This document shows positions 56,767-64,000 of a stretch of 64,000 bases of DNA, piece after piece. The stretch's first letter is position 1, and every line of letters begins with the position of its first letter. Origin of the DNA: Sphingomonas melonis (lineage in GTDB: Bacteria; Pseudomonadota; Alphaproteobacteria; Sphingomonadales; Sphingomonadaceae); assembly GCF_013409985.1 (NCBI RefSeq), contig NZ_JACCBY010000003.1, forward strand, positions 62,001-126,000, read 5' to 3'. The translations under genes were made by a program, and so were the position numbers. The notes under the pieces were generated by a model. That model worked only from the letters and a program-made list of their open reading frames with translations, was not told the DNA's origin and did not search any database.

Positions 56767-56845
56767 CCTGGCGACGGCTGCGCCGTCTTTTCCCTCTCCC
56801 AATGGGAGAGGGAAAAAGGCGCGTCGCGCCGAAGGGGTGAGGGTG
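56758..56845. repeat. Family C palindromic repeat, copy 2
   Basis: Arms ACCCTCACCC at the left and GGGGTGAGGGT at the right, with an inner palindrome TTTTCCCTCTCCC AATG GGAGAGGGAAAA in the middle. The inner part is the same motif found in the glyS repeat at 23502-23646. It lies at the start of the small secreted-protein gene. Confidence 0.82.
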
Positions 56846-56949
56846 GGGTGGGGCGTCCGCGGATCGTTCGAAAAGGGCTGCATGGCTCACCTCCCATCCG
56901 TTAGGCCGCGATGATCGCCATCGCGGCTGAACGGGGGCTGAGCGGGTGC

Positions 56950-57858
<909 letters not shown>

Positions 57859-57868
57859 GGCGGCGGTA

Positions 57869-58381
57869 TCAGTCCTCTCGTATCTGATAGGGGTCGGCGA
57901 TGCCGAGCGAGGCGAGCGCCTGACGCTCGATATCCTCCATCGCCTCGGCTTCCTCGTCCCCCATATGGTCGTAGCCTAGCAGATGCAGCGTGCCGTGCAC
58001 CAGCAGGTGCGTGGCATGTTCGGCGACGGTGACGCCCTTGTCGCGCGCCTCCGCCTCGCAGACGCCATGGGCCATGACGATGTCGCCGAGCAGCAGTTCG
58101 CCGTCGTCGCTGTTCTGGCTGACCGTGTCGATCAGGTCGGGCTGGACCATCGGGAAGGACAGGACGTTGGTCGGCTTGTCCTTCTGGCGATATTGCGCGT
58201 TGAGCGTGCGTACCTCCTCGTCGGCGGTCAGGCGCACGCTGATCTCGACCGTCGCGGCGGTGGTGAGCAGTTCGCCATAGGGCGTGCGCTCGATCGCAGC
58301 GCGGGTGGCACGGCTGGCGAGCGCATCCCAGTCGGTGTCGGCGGGCCAGGGCTCTTCACGGGCGAGTTCGATATGGATCAT
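57869..58381 (-). CDS. ybeY: Endoribonuclease YbeY (rRNA maturation factor)
   Basis: Zinc-dependent endoribonuclease that matures the 3' end of 16S rRNA. The zinc motif HGTLHLLGYDH has H129, H133 and H139. It has 170 aa, with the start MIHIELAREEPWPADTDWDAL at 58381. It overlaps the stop of vapC as ATGA, so its translation is tied to the toxin gene. Confidence 0.95.
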   Translation of the reverse strand: MIHIELAREEPWPADTDWDALASRATRAAIERTPYGELLTTAATVEISVRLTADEEVRTLNAQYRQKDKPTNVLSFPMVQPDLIDTVSQNSDDGELLLGDIVMAHGVCEAEARDKGVTVAEHATHLLVHGTLHLLGYDHMGDEEAEAMEDIERQALASLGIADPYQIRED

Positions 58382-58773
58382 GCGAGGTCCGTCTTGGAGA
58401 AATCGTCGCCCTTGTAGAGCAGGCGGGCGTCGTGCGTCTTGGCACAGGCGTAAGCGAAGCAATCGCCCATGTTCAGGCGGGCGGGGTGGCGGCCCTTGCC
58501 GTAGCGGTCGTAGGTCACGGTTGCTATCATGGCTTCTGCCGCGCCGATCGGTACCAGCCGCATATCGAAATCGGCGGTGAATGCATCCACTTCGGTGTAG
58601 GCCGCGAGGATCGTGATGGCGCGGATCGCTGCAATCGCGCGGCTCGTTTCCCAGGCTGACAGCGCGGAGTAGAGGCGGTTGTCAGCTGCCCCAAACCGGG
58701 CCTCAAGTTCGAGATGATCCGGCTCCTTGACCAGCATCGCGACCATCGCCGATGCATCGACAAAGAGGGTCAA
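58378..58773 (-). CDS. vapC: PIN-domain toxin VapC
   Basis: A 131-aa PIN-domain RNase. The acidic triad/quartet is visible as D6 (FVDASAM), E42 (SAWETSRA), D104 (NMGDCFAYA) and D123/D124 (KGDDFSKTD). It belongs to the type found with Rv0623-like antitoxins. It overlaps vapB by ATGA at the start and ybeY by ATGA at the end, i.e. it is fully embedded in the operon. Confidence 0.9.
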   Translation of the reverse strand: MTLFVDASAMVAMLVKEPDHLELEARFGAADNRLYSALSAWETSRAIAAIRAITILAAYTEVDAFTADFDMRLVPIGAAEAMIATVTYDRYGKGRHPARLNMGDCFAYACAKTHDARLLYKGDDFSKTDLA

Positions 58774-59024
58774 TCGTCATCCTCATCGTTCAGCGAGTCG
58801 TAGAATGCTTTGTCGGCCACAAGTCCAGTTGGCTCGCCCAATGGATGCGCGCGTCTCCAAGCCTCCATCCGCGCGTGGATGCTCATGGCCTTGGCCTGCT
58901 CCAGTTCGCGCTTGCGATGCAACAGGGCGTCATGCACGGCCGCCGACTTGCTGGTCCCCAGCAAGTCGGCCACTTCGCGCGCCAGATCGGCGGTATCACT
59001 GTTCTTGATATAAAGGGACGTCAT
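58770..59024 (-). CDS. vapB: Type II antitoxin VapB (Rv0623-like)
   Basis: An 84-aa antitoxin: N-terminal ribbon-helix-helix-like sequence (SLYIKNSDTADLAREVADLLGTSKSAAVHDALLHRK) for DNA binding, and a C-terminal tail (HPLGEPTGLVADKAFYDSLNDEDDD) for binding the toxin. It lies 43 bp after phoH in the same direction. A VapBC-regulated promoter could sit in that 43-bp gap. Confidence 0.88.
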   Translation of the reverse strand: MTSLYIKNSDTADLAREVADLLGTSKSAAVHDALLHRKRELEQAKAMSIHARMEAWRRAHPLGEPTGLVADKAFYDSLNDEDDD

Positions 59025-59067
59025 AGGTCCTCCTGTATATCCTCACGCGATAAGACTTACCGTACCG

Positions 59068-60066
59068 TCAAGCGGTCGGCCCTTCATATGCCTCGACGAT
59101 CCGGCCAACGATGGGGTGACGGACGACGTCGGCGGCGGTGAAGCGGGTCATAGAAATGCCCTCCACCCCTTCGAGTCGCATCGTCGCGTCGGCAAGACCG
59201 GACGAACCGACGCCGCCGGGCAGGTCGGTCTGGTTGGGGTCGCCGCAGATCACCATCCGGCTGTTCTGGCCGAAGCGGGTGAGGAACATCTTCATCTGCG
59301 CCGGCGTGGTGTTCTGCGCCTCGTCGAGGATGACGAAGGCATCGGCCAGCGTCCGGCCGCGCATGAAGGCGATCGGCGCGATCTCGATCTCGCCGCTCGC
59401 GATGCGGCGCTCGACCTGCTCGGCGGGCAGGCAGTCGTGCAACGCGTCGTAGAGCGGGCGCAGATACGGATCGACCTTCTCCTTCATGTCGCCGGGCAGG
59501 AAGCCGAGCTTCTCGCCCGCCTCGACCGCGGGGCGCGACAGGATGAGGCGCTGGACGCTGCCGGTGATGAGCTGCGACACCGCCTGCGCGACCGCGATAT
59601 AGGTCTTGCCGGTACCCGCCGGCCCGAGCGCGAAGATCATGTCGTTGGTCGACAGTTCGCGCATGTAATGCGCCTGCGCCGGGGTGCGCGGCACGATCGT
59701 CTTCTTGCGCGTGCGGATCATCACCGAGGGGATCGCACCGCGTTCGGTGCTGACGATGCCGTCGAGCGTCGGCTCCGACGCCATCGCGATCGCGGCATCG
59801 ACGAGGCCGGTGTCGATCTCCTCGCCGCGTTGCAGGCGGTGGTAGAGGTCCTGCAGCACGTCGCGGGCGAGCGCGACATGCTCGGCGCTGCCCTCCAGCC
59901 CGACGCGGTTGCCGCGGGCGGTGATATAGACGCCGAGCCGGTTTTCGAGCGCGACGAGATTCTGGTCATATTGCCCGAAGAGCGTGGCGAGCAATTGGGG
60001 CTTGTCGAACAACACCTCAGCCCGGCTACGTTCACCGGAGCGGGCGGGGACGGGCTTGCGACTCAT
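59068..60066 (-). CDS. ybeZ: PhoH/YbeZ family ATPase
   Basis: A 332-aa NTPase of the PhoH family. P-loop GPAGTGKTYIAVAQA; Walker B VILDEAQNTTPAQMKMFLTR; SRPAVEAGEKLGFLPGDMKEKVDPYLRPLYD. An N-terminal KH-like region (about residues 20-90) is present. It works with YbeY in rRNA maturation; the genes are normally adjacent, but here vapBC is between them. Confidence 0.94.
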   Translation of the reverse strand: MSRKPVPARSGERSRAEVLFDKPQLLATLFGQYDQNLVALENRLGVYITARGNRVGLEGSAEHVALARDVLQDLYHRLQRGEEIDTGLVDAAIAMASEPTLDGIVSTERGAIPSVMIRTRKKTIVPRTPAQAHYMRELSTNDMIFALGPAGTGKTYIAVAQAVSQLITGSVQRLILSRPAVEAGEKLGFLPGDMKEKVDPYLRPLYDALHDCLPAEQVERRIASGEIEIAPIAFMRGRTLADAFVILDEAQNTTPAQMKMFLTRFGQNSRMVICGDPNQTDLPGGVGSSGLADATMRLEGVEGISMTRFTAADVVRHPIVGRIVEAYEGPTA

Positions 60067-60192
60067 GCGGTCCTTTCATGCCGTGATGGCATGACGGGAA
60101 TGTGGGATGCGGACGGGCGAAAGGGAAGCGGGAAAGGCACGGTTCGCGCGACCTTTCTGCGCTTCGGCGTCGCTACCCGTCCGCGCGCGAGA

Positions 60193-61533
60193 TCAGGCCG
60201 CCGCGCGCACCCGCTCGGCGCCCGCCAGCGACACCGGGCCGGCGGACAGCAGGTCGACCGAGACCATGTCGCCGATCGCTGCGTCGGTCATCAGATGGAC
60301 CGATTGCAGCCACGGCGACTTGCCGAGCATCTGGCCGGGCAGCTTGCCGCGGCGCTCGATCAGCACGTCGCAGGTGCGACCGACGCTCGCCTGGTTGAAC
60401 GCCTGCTGGTCGCGGCCGAGTGCCGCCTGCAGCCGCTGCAGCCGTTCGTCCCTCACCGCATCGGGGATCGCGCCGGCCATGTCGGCGGCGGGGGTGCCGG
60501 GGCGCGGGCTGTATTTGAACGAATAGGCCTGCGCATAGCCGACCGCATCGACCAGCCGCAGCGTGTCGGCGAACTCGGCTTCGGTCTCACCGGGAAAGCC
60601 GACGATGAAGTCGCCCGACAGCGCGATATCGGGCCGCACCGCGCGGACCCGGTCGAGCAGGCGCAGATAGGAAGCGGTGTCGTGGCTGCGGTTCATCGCC
60701 TTGAGCACGCGGTCGCTGCCCGCCTGCACCGGCAAATGGAGGAAGGGCATCAGGCTCTCGACATCGCCGTGCGCGTCGATCAGCCCCTGCCGCATGTCGT
60801 TGGGATGGCTGGTGGTATAGCGGATGCGGGCAAGGCCGGGGATGCGATCGAGCACGCGGATCAGGTCGTGCAGGCCGCGCCCGTCGTCGTCCCAGGCGTT
60901 GACGTTCTGGCCGAGCAAGGTGATCTCGCGCGCGCCGGCATCGACCAGCGCCTTCGCCTCGTCGACGATCGCCGCGAACGGCCGGCTGACCTCCGCACCG
61001 CGCGTATAGGGCACGACGCAATAGGTGCAGAATTTGTTGCAGCCTTCTTGTACGGTGAGGAAGGCCGAGGGGCCGACGCGGCGGCGGGCGGGTAAAACGC
61101 CGAATTTCGACAGCAGCGGCATGTCCGTGTCGAGGCTGGGCGTGCCCGCGGCGGCGCTCGCCACCAGCGCGGGCAGATTGTGATAGGCCTGCGGGCCGAC
61201 CACGACATCGACCTTCGCGCGGCGGACGATCTCGTCGCCCTCGGCCTGGGCGACGCAGCCGGCGACCGCGATCATCGGCGCGCTCCGCTCGTTCAGCCGC
61301 GCGGTCTTGCGCAGCCGGCCGATGTCCGAATAGACCTTTTCGGTCGCGCGATCGCGGATGTGGCAGGTGTTGAGGACGACGAGATCGGCGGCGTCGGGAT
61401 CGTCGGTCGCGGTCATCCCGTCCGCCGCCATCAGCTCTGCCATACGCTCGCCGTCATAGACGTTCATCTGGCAGCCGAACGACTTGACGTGGAAGGTCCT
61501 GGGCAGCTCGTGGGGTTTGTCCGCGGAAGTCAT
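60193..61533 (-). CDS. miaB: tRNA-2-methylthio-N6-isopentenyladenosine synthase MiaB
   Basis: Radical-SAM methylthiotransferase that modifies A37 of tRNAs. The N-terminal UPF0004 domain carries its cluster cysteines ([34 protein letters not shown]), the radical SAM motif is [15 protein letters not shown], and a C-terminal TRAM domain follows. It has 446 aa. The start at 61533 ([22 protein letters not shown]) was chosen over an in-frame ATG at 61545. Confidence 0.96.
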   Translation of the reverse strand: MTSADKPHELPRTFHVKSFGCQMNVYDGERMAELMAADGMTATDDPDAADLVVLNTCHIRDRATEKVYSDIGRLRKTARLNERSAPMIAVAGCVAQAEGDEIVRRAKVDVVVGPQAYHNLPALVASAAAGTPSLDTDMPLLSKFGVLPARRRVGPSAFLTVQEGCNKFCTYCVVPYTRGAEVSRPFAAIVDEAKALVDAGAREITLLGQNVNAWDDDGRGLHDLIRVLDRIPGLARIRYTTSHPNDMRQGLIDAHGDVESLMPFLHLPVQAGSDRVLKAMNRSHDTASYLRLLDRVRAVRPDIALSGDFIVGFPGETEAEFADTLRLVDAVGYAQAYSFKYSPRPGTPAADMAGAIPDAVRDERLQRLQAALGRDQQAFNQASVGRTCDVLIERRGKLPGQMLGKSPWLQSVHLMTDAAIGDMVSVDLLSAGPVSLAGAERVRAAA

Positions 61534-61580
61534 GGCGGCGCGCATACAGGATGCGGGCGTGGGTCGCCAGCCGTCTCCTG

Positions 61581-61694
61581 GTCCTCACGGCGGGGGAGGG
61601 GACGGCTGGAGCCTTGTTACGAAGCTCCCGCCTGTCCTCCCCCCTCCACCATTCAGCTTGCGCCGAACGGTCCCCCTCCCCCTGGCGGGGGAGG
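61581..61694. repeat. Family A palindromic repeat, variant copy after the DUF4142 gene
   Basis: Starts TCCTCACGGCGGGGGAGGGG and ends CCCTGGCGGGGGAGG, with CTGTCCTCCCCCCTCCACCA in the middle. It lies between the miaB start and the DUF4142 stop (61702). The centre differs from the 4111 and 19839 copies, so it is a related but separate variant. Confidence 0.82.
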
Positions 61695-61701
61695 ATTTGG
61701 A

Positions 61702-62259
61702 TTACATCGCGCCGGCGCCGCCGCCCTGGGCGTGGGCGAGATGCTTTTCGATGATCGGCACCGCCGAGGTCGCGACCTGGCGGAGCGCCGGGTCCTGGCC
61801 GTCGGTGGCATAGCCCTTGTGGAGCGCCCAGGCGGTCTTATGCGCCTCGGCCTGCTGCTGCATGTACAGCGCGTCGAAGCCGTCGGCCGGCGTCGCCTTC
61901 AGCGCCGCGATCTTCGCCGCATTCGGCTCCGACAGCGCCTTGGGCGGCTTGGCGACCTTGGGCTGGGTCTTGGGCAGCGCCGCCATCAGCGCCTTGGTCG
62001 TCTGCATGTGATCGGCGATCATCTCGCGCGCGAAATCCTTGGTCGCCTGGCTCTTCGCCTTGCTGAGCGCGAGCTTGCTCGACTGGATCTCGTACATGTC
62101 GCTGTCGGCCGCCCAGGCGACGTAGTTCTGCGACGGCGTGCCGGCGAGCGGCGTGGCGCCGACCTGGGTCGGGGTCATGGTGCCGGCATCCTGCGCCATC
62201 GCGCCGGCAGATGTCGCGGCGAGGGCAATGGAACTGATGCAAATCAATATCTTGCGCAT
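61702..62259 (-). CDS. DUF4142 exported protein
   Basis: A 185-aa exported protein with a signal peptide (MRKILICISSIALAATSAGAMAQ) and a four-helix-bundle-like DUF4142 domain: NYVAWAADSDMYEIQSSKLALSKAKSQATKDFAREMIADHMQTTKAL, then ALYMQQQAEAHKTAWALHKGYATDG. Family members are periplasmic with unknown function. The start at 62259 follows an open frame of poor protein quality. Confidence 0.88.
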   Translation of the reverse strand: MRKILICISSIALAATSAGAMAQDAGTMTPTQVGATPLAGTPSQNYVAWAADSDMYEIQSSKLALSKAKSQATKDFAREMIADHMQTTKALMAALPKTQPKVAKPPKALSEPNAAKIAALKATPADGFDALYMQQQAEAHKTAWALHKGYATDGQDPALRQVATSAVPIIEKHLAHAQGGGAGAM

Positions 62260-62427
62260 GGTCGTCTCCTGGAATCTAGCCGCCCAACGACTGCCGGTCG
62301 AAGCCGTTCCTTGGCCCGTTAGACTTGGCGAAAACTGTCCGAAAACAAACGGAAGGCCGGCTATGCTGGCGCAATCGGGACATCGCATCCGTCTCGCCAT
62401 TCCGCGCAAAGCCTGTAGGGTCGGGTC

Positions 62428-63228
62428 ATGGAGAGACTGTCCCGCTTCGCTTTTGCCCTGCTGGTCGCGACCGGCGGGGCGACCGTGCCCGCATCCGCAC
62501 AGGAGGCGGCACCCGACGCGCCGCGGCGCACGCGGGTGGGGCTGGGGCCGCAATTGGTGCCAAGCTATCCGGGGTCCGATTCGTTGGGGCTGCGACCGTT
62601 CGTCGACGTGTCGCGGACGCGCGGCGACACGCCCTTCGCCTTCGAGGCGCCCGACGAAAGCGCCGGCTTTCCCATCCTGCGCGGCGCGCGGTTCCAGGTC
62701 GGCCCGGCGATCGGCTTCGAGGGGCGGCGGCGCAGCCGCGATGTCGGCGGGCGGCTGCCGAGCGTCGGCGCGACCTTCGAACTCGGCGGCTTCGTGCAAT
62801 ATGCGGTGAGCGACGCGCTGCGGCTGCGCGTCGAGGCGCGGCAGGGGATCGGCGGCCACAAGGGACTGATCGGCGTCGTCGGCGCGGATTATATCGCGCG
62901 CGATGCCGACCGCTGGCTGTTCTCGATCGGGCCGCGCCTCACGCTGTCGAGCGCGCGCTACAATCGCGCCTATTTCGGCGTCGGTGCCGCCGATGCGCCG
63001 CTCGCCGGCCTGCCGGCGTTCAAGGCGGATGCCGGCGTGCAGGCGGTCGGCGCCACGATCGGCGCGCTACGCCAGCTGACGCCGCATTGGGGCGTGTCGG
63101 GCTATGCGAAATACGACCGGCTGGTCAGCGATCCCGGCCGGTCGCCGGTGGTGCGGGCGTTCGGGTCACGCAACCAGCCGTCGGTGGGCGCGGCGCTGAC
63201 CTATACGTTCGGCGCCGGGGTGCATTGA
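62428..63228 (+). CDS. MipA/OmpV family outer-membrane protein
   Basis: A 266-aa beta-barrel protein with a signal peptide (MERLSRFAFALLVATGGATVPASAQ). The family opening RVGLGPQLVPSYPGSDSLGLRPFVDV is followed by amphipathic strands throughout, and the final RSPVVRAFGSRNQPSVGAALTYTFGAGVH region contains alternating hydrophobic residues. MipA/OmpV proteins (PF06629) interact with murein or form porin-like barrels; the exact function here is open. Confidence 0.87.
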   Translation: MERLSRFAFALLVATGGATVPASAQEAAPDAPRRTRVGLGPQLVPSYPGSDSLGLRPFVDVSRTRGDTPFAFEAPDESAGFPILRGARFQVGPAIGFEGRRRSRDVGGRLPSVGATFELGGFVQYAVSDALRLRVEARQGIGGHKGLIGVVGADYIARDADRWLFSIGPRLTLSSARYNRAYFGVGAADAPLAGLPAFKADAGVQAVGATIGALRQLTPHWGVSGYAKYDRLVSDPGRSPVVRAFGSRNQPSVGAALTYTFGAGVH

Positions 63229-63235
63229 GGCAGGC

Positions 63236-63955
63236 TCAGCCGGCCGCCTCGATCGCCGACCGTGCATGCGCGGCGATCGCCTTGCGGTTGCCGGCGGCGG
63301 CGGGATCGAACGGCGGGCACAGATGCAGCGTCACCGGAAAGGTGCCGCGCCGGCGCAGCACGCGCAGCGCATGCGCGCCGCCCGGCTCGTCACCCACCCA
63401 GGCCAGTTCGGGCGTCGCCGCGCCATAATCGATCCGGATCGGCTGGACGCGCACCCCCGGCGGCGGCGGGTCGAGCGCGGCGAGCAGCGCCGCCTTGAAC
63501 GGCAGCAGCGTCACGCCGTCGCCAGTGGTGCCTTCGGGAAAGACGGTGACCGGCCTGCCGGCACCGATCGCGGCGCGCAACCGGGCGATCTGCTCGGTCA
63601 CCTGGAGCCGGTCGTCGCGGCTGACGAACAGCGTGCGGTTGAGCGTGCACAGCCAGCCGACCAGCGGCACGGCGCGCAATTCGCCCTTGGCGACGAAGGC
63701 GCTGCCGGTCGCCCCGGCGATGGCGAGGATGTCGATCCAGCTGAGATGATTGCTGAGGAACACGACATCGCGGCGCAGCGGCGGTCCCACCACGCGCACG
63801 CGCGCCCCGACGATATCCGCGACCAGGCCGAGGAAGCGGCGCGGCCATGGCGAGGGCCGGCGGACCAGTCGCCACAGGCCGTGCAGGGCGAGGCCGCCGA
63901 GCAAGGCGACGAGGAGCGCGAACAGGCGCGCGGCGACGCGGAGGTTGCCGATCAT
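63236..63955 (-). CDS. plsC: Lysophospholipid acyltransferase (PlsC-like)
   Basis: A 239-aa membrane acyltransferase making phosphatidic acid. The catalytic motif NHLSWID places H70 and D75, and FPEGTT follows around residue 139. The N-terminal helix is LFALLVALLGGLALHGLW. In related genomes this gene precedes miaB directly; here DUF4142 and ompV-like genes lie between. Its 3' end is convergent with the OmpV-like gene. Confidence 0.9.
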   Translation of the reverse strand: MIGNLRVAARLFALLVALLGGLALHGLWRLVRRPSPWPRRFLGLVADIVGARVRVVGPPLRRDVVFLSNHLSWIDILAIAGATGSAFVAKGELRAVPLVGWLCTLNRTLFVSRDDRLQVTEQIARLRAAIGAGRPVTVFPEGTTGDGVTLLPFKAALLAALDPPPPGVRVQPIRIDYGAATPELAWVGDEPGGAHALRVLRRRGTFPVTLHLCPPFDPAAAGNRKAIAAHARSAIEAAG

Positions 63956-64000
63956 CGCGATCGGGGTTCTGCCACTATCGCGGTCGCGCCATTACGCCGG

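Noticed and set aside
59116..61095. 659-codon open frame antisense to phoH and miaB
   Set aside because: Crosses two well-supported genes and intergenic DNA; product looks like frame-shifted low-complexity sequence.

Overview
The window is a GC-rich chromosomal segment of an alphaproteobacterium, most likely Sphingomonas or a close sphingomonad. The case rests on gene content: an alphaproteobacterial SspB, the ATP synthase zeta inhibitor (DUF1476), an ATP12-type F1 chaperone, TIGR02300 and TIGR02466 proteins, a long L25/Ctc protein, and a hisB-hisH-hisA-hisF-hisE-hinT gene order. No plasmid, phage, IS transposase, CRISPR or rRNA signature was seen. Nearly everything is housekeeping or ordinary accessory DNA.

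Layout. 1-5.8 kb: end of an amino-acid permease, then a leftward histidine operon (hisB, YciI-like, hisH, hisA, hisF, STAS-like gene, small membrane gene, hisE, hinT). 5.8-12.8 kb: sspB, fumC, two small proteins and gmk rightward; ATP12, HAD phosphatase, RluA-type pseudouridine synthase and crcB leftward. 13-20.9 kb: esterase, envelope proteins, osmC, 2OG-Fe(II) oxygenase, pth, rplY and a TraB/GumN protein. 21-27.3 kb: glyQ, a DUF559 nuclease-like gene, glyS, ppdK. 27.6-31.7 kb: 3-oxoacid CoA-transferase with two genes between its subunits, a HEPN/MNT toxin-antitoxin pair, a GST. 31.8-41 kb: leuC, leuD, quinone oxidoreductase, zeta inhibitor, bolA-grxD, a blaI/blaR1-like pair with a visible operator, MBL hydrolase, nadA. 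41-50.7 kb: nadC, RNase T2, an orphan peptide-binding lipoprotein abutting tRNA-Leu, and ihfB-rpsA-cmk-aroA. 50.8-64 kb: TIGR02300, tRNA-Ala, cold-shock protein, PQQ-type sugar dehydrogenase, katG, and the plsC/miaB/phoH/ybeY/corC region carrying a vapBC pair.

The most unusual layer is a set of palindromic repeat families between and inside genes. Family A (about 135 bp, ends rich in CCTCCCC/GGGGAGG) sits between hisH and hisA, beside traB, after miaB, upstream of rpsA and, split in two, on either side of the DUF559 gene. Its ends appear to supply Shine-Dalgarno sequences to hisA and glyS. Family B (about 110 bp, 30-bp inverted arms) has six copies. Family C (CCCTCTCCC-type) occurs twice: once in frame inside glyS, once over the start of a small secreted-protein gene. 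Family D fills the hisA-hisF gap. These repeats, together with the repeat-bounded DUF559 gene, are the best candidates for something not yet described. All function calls come from reading sequence and motifs; no database search was run.
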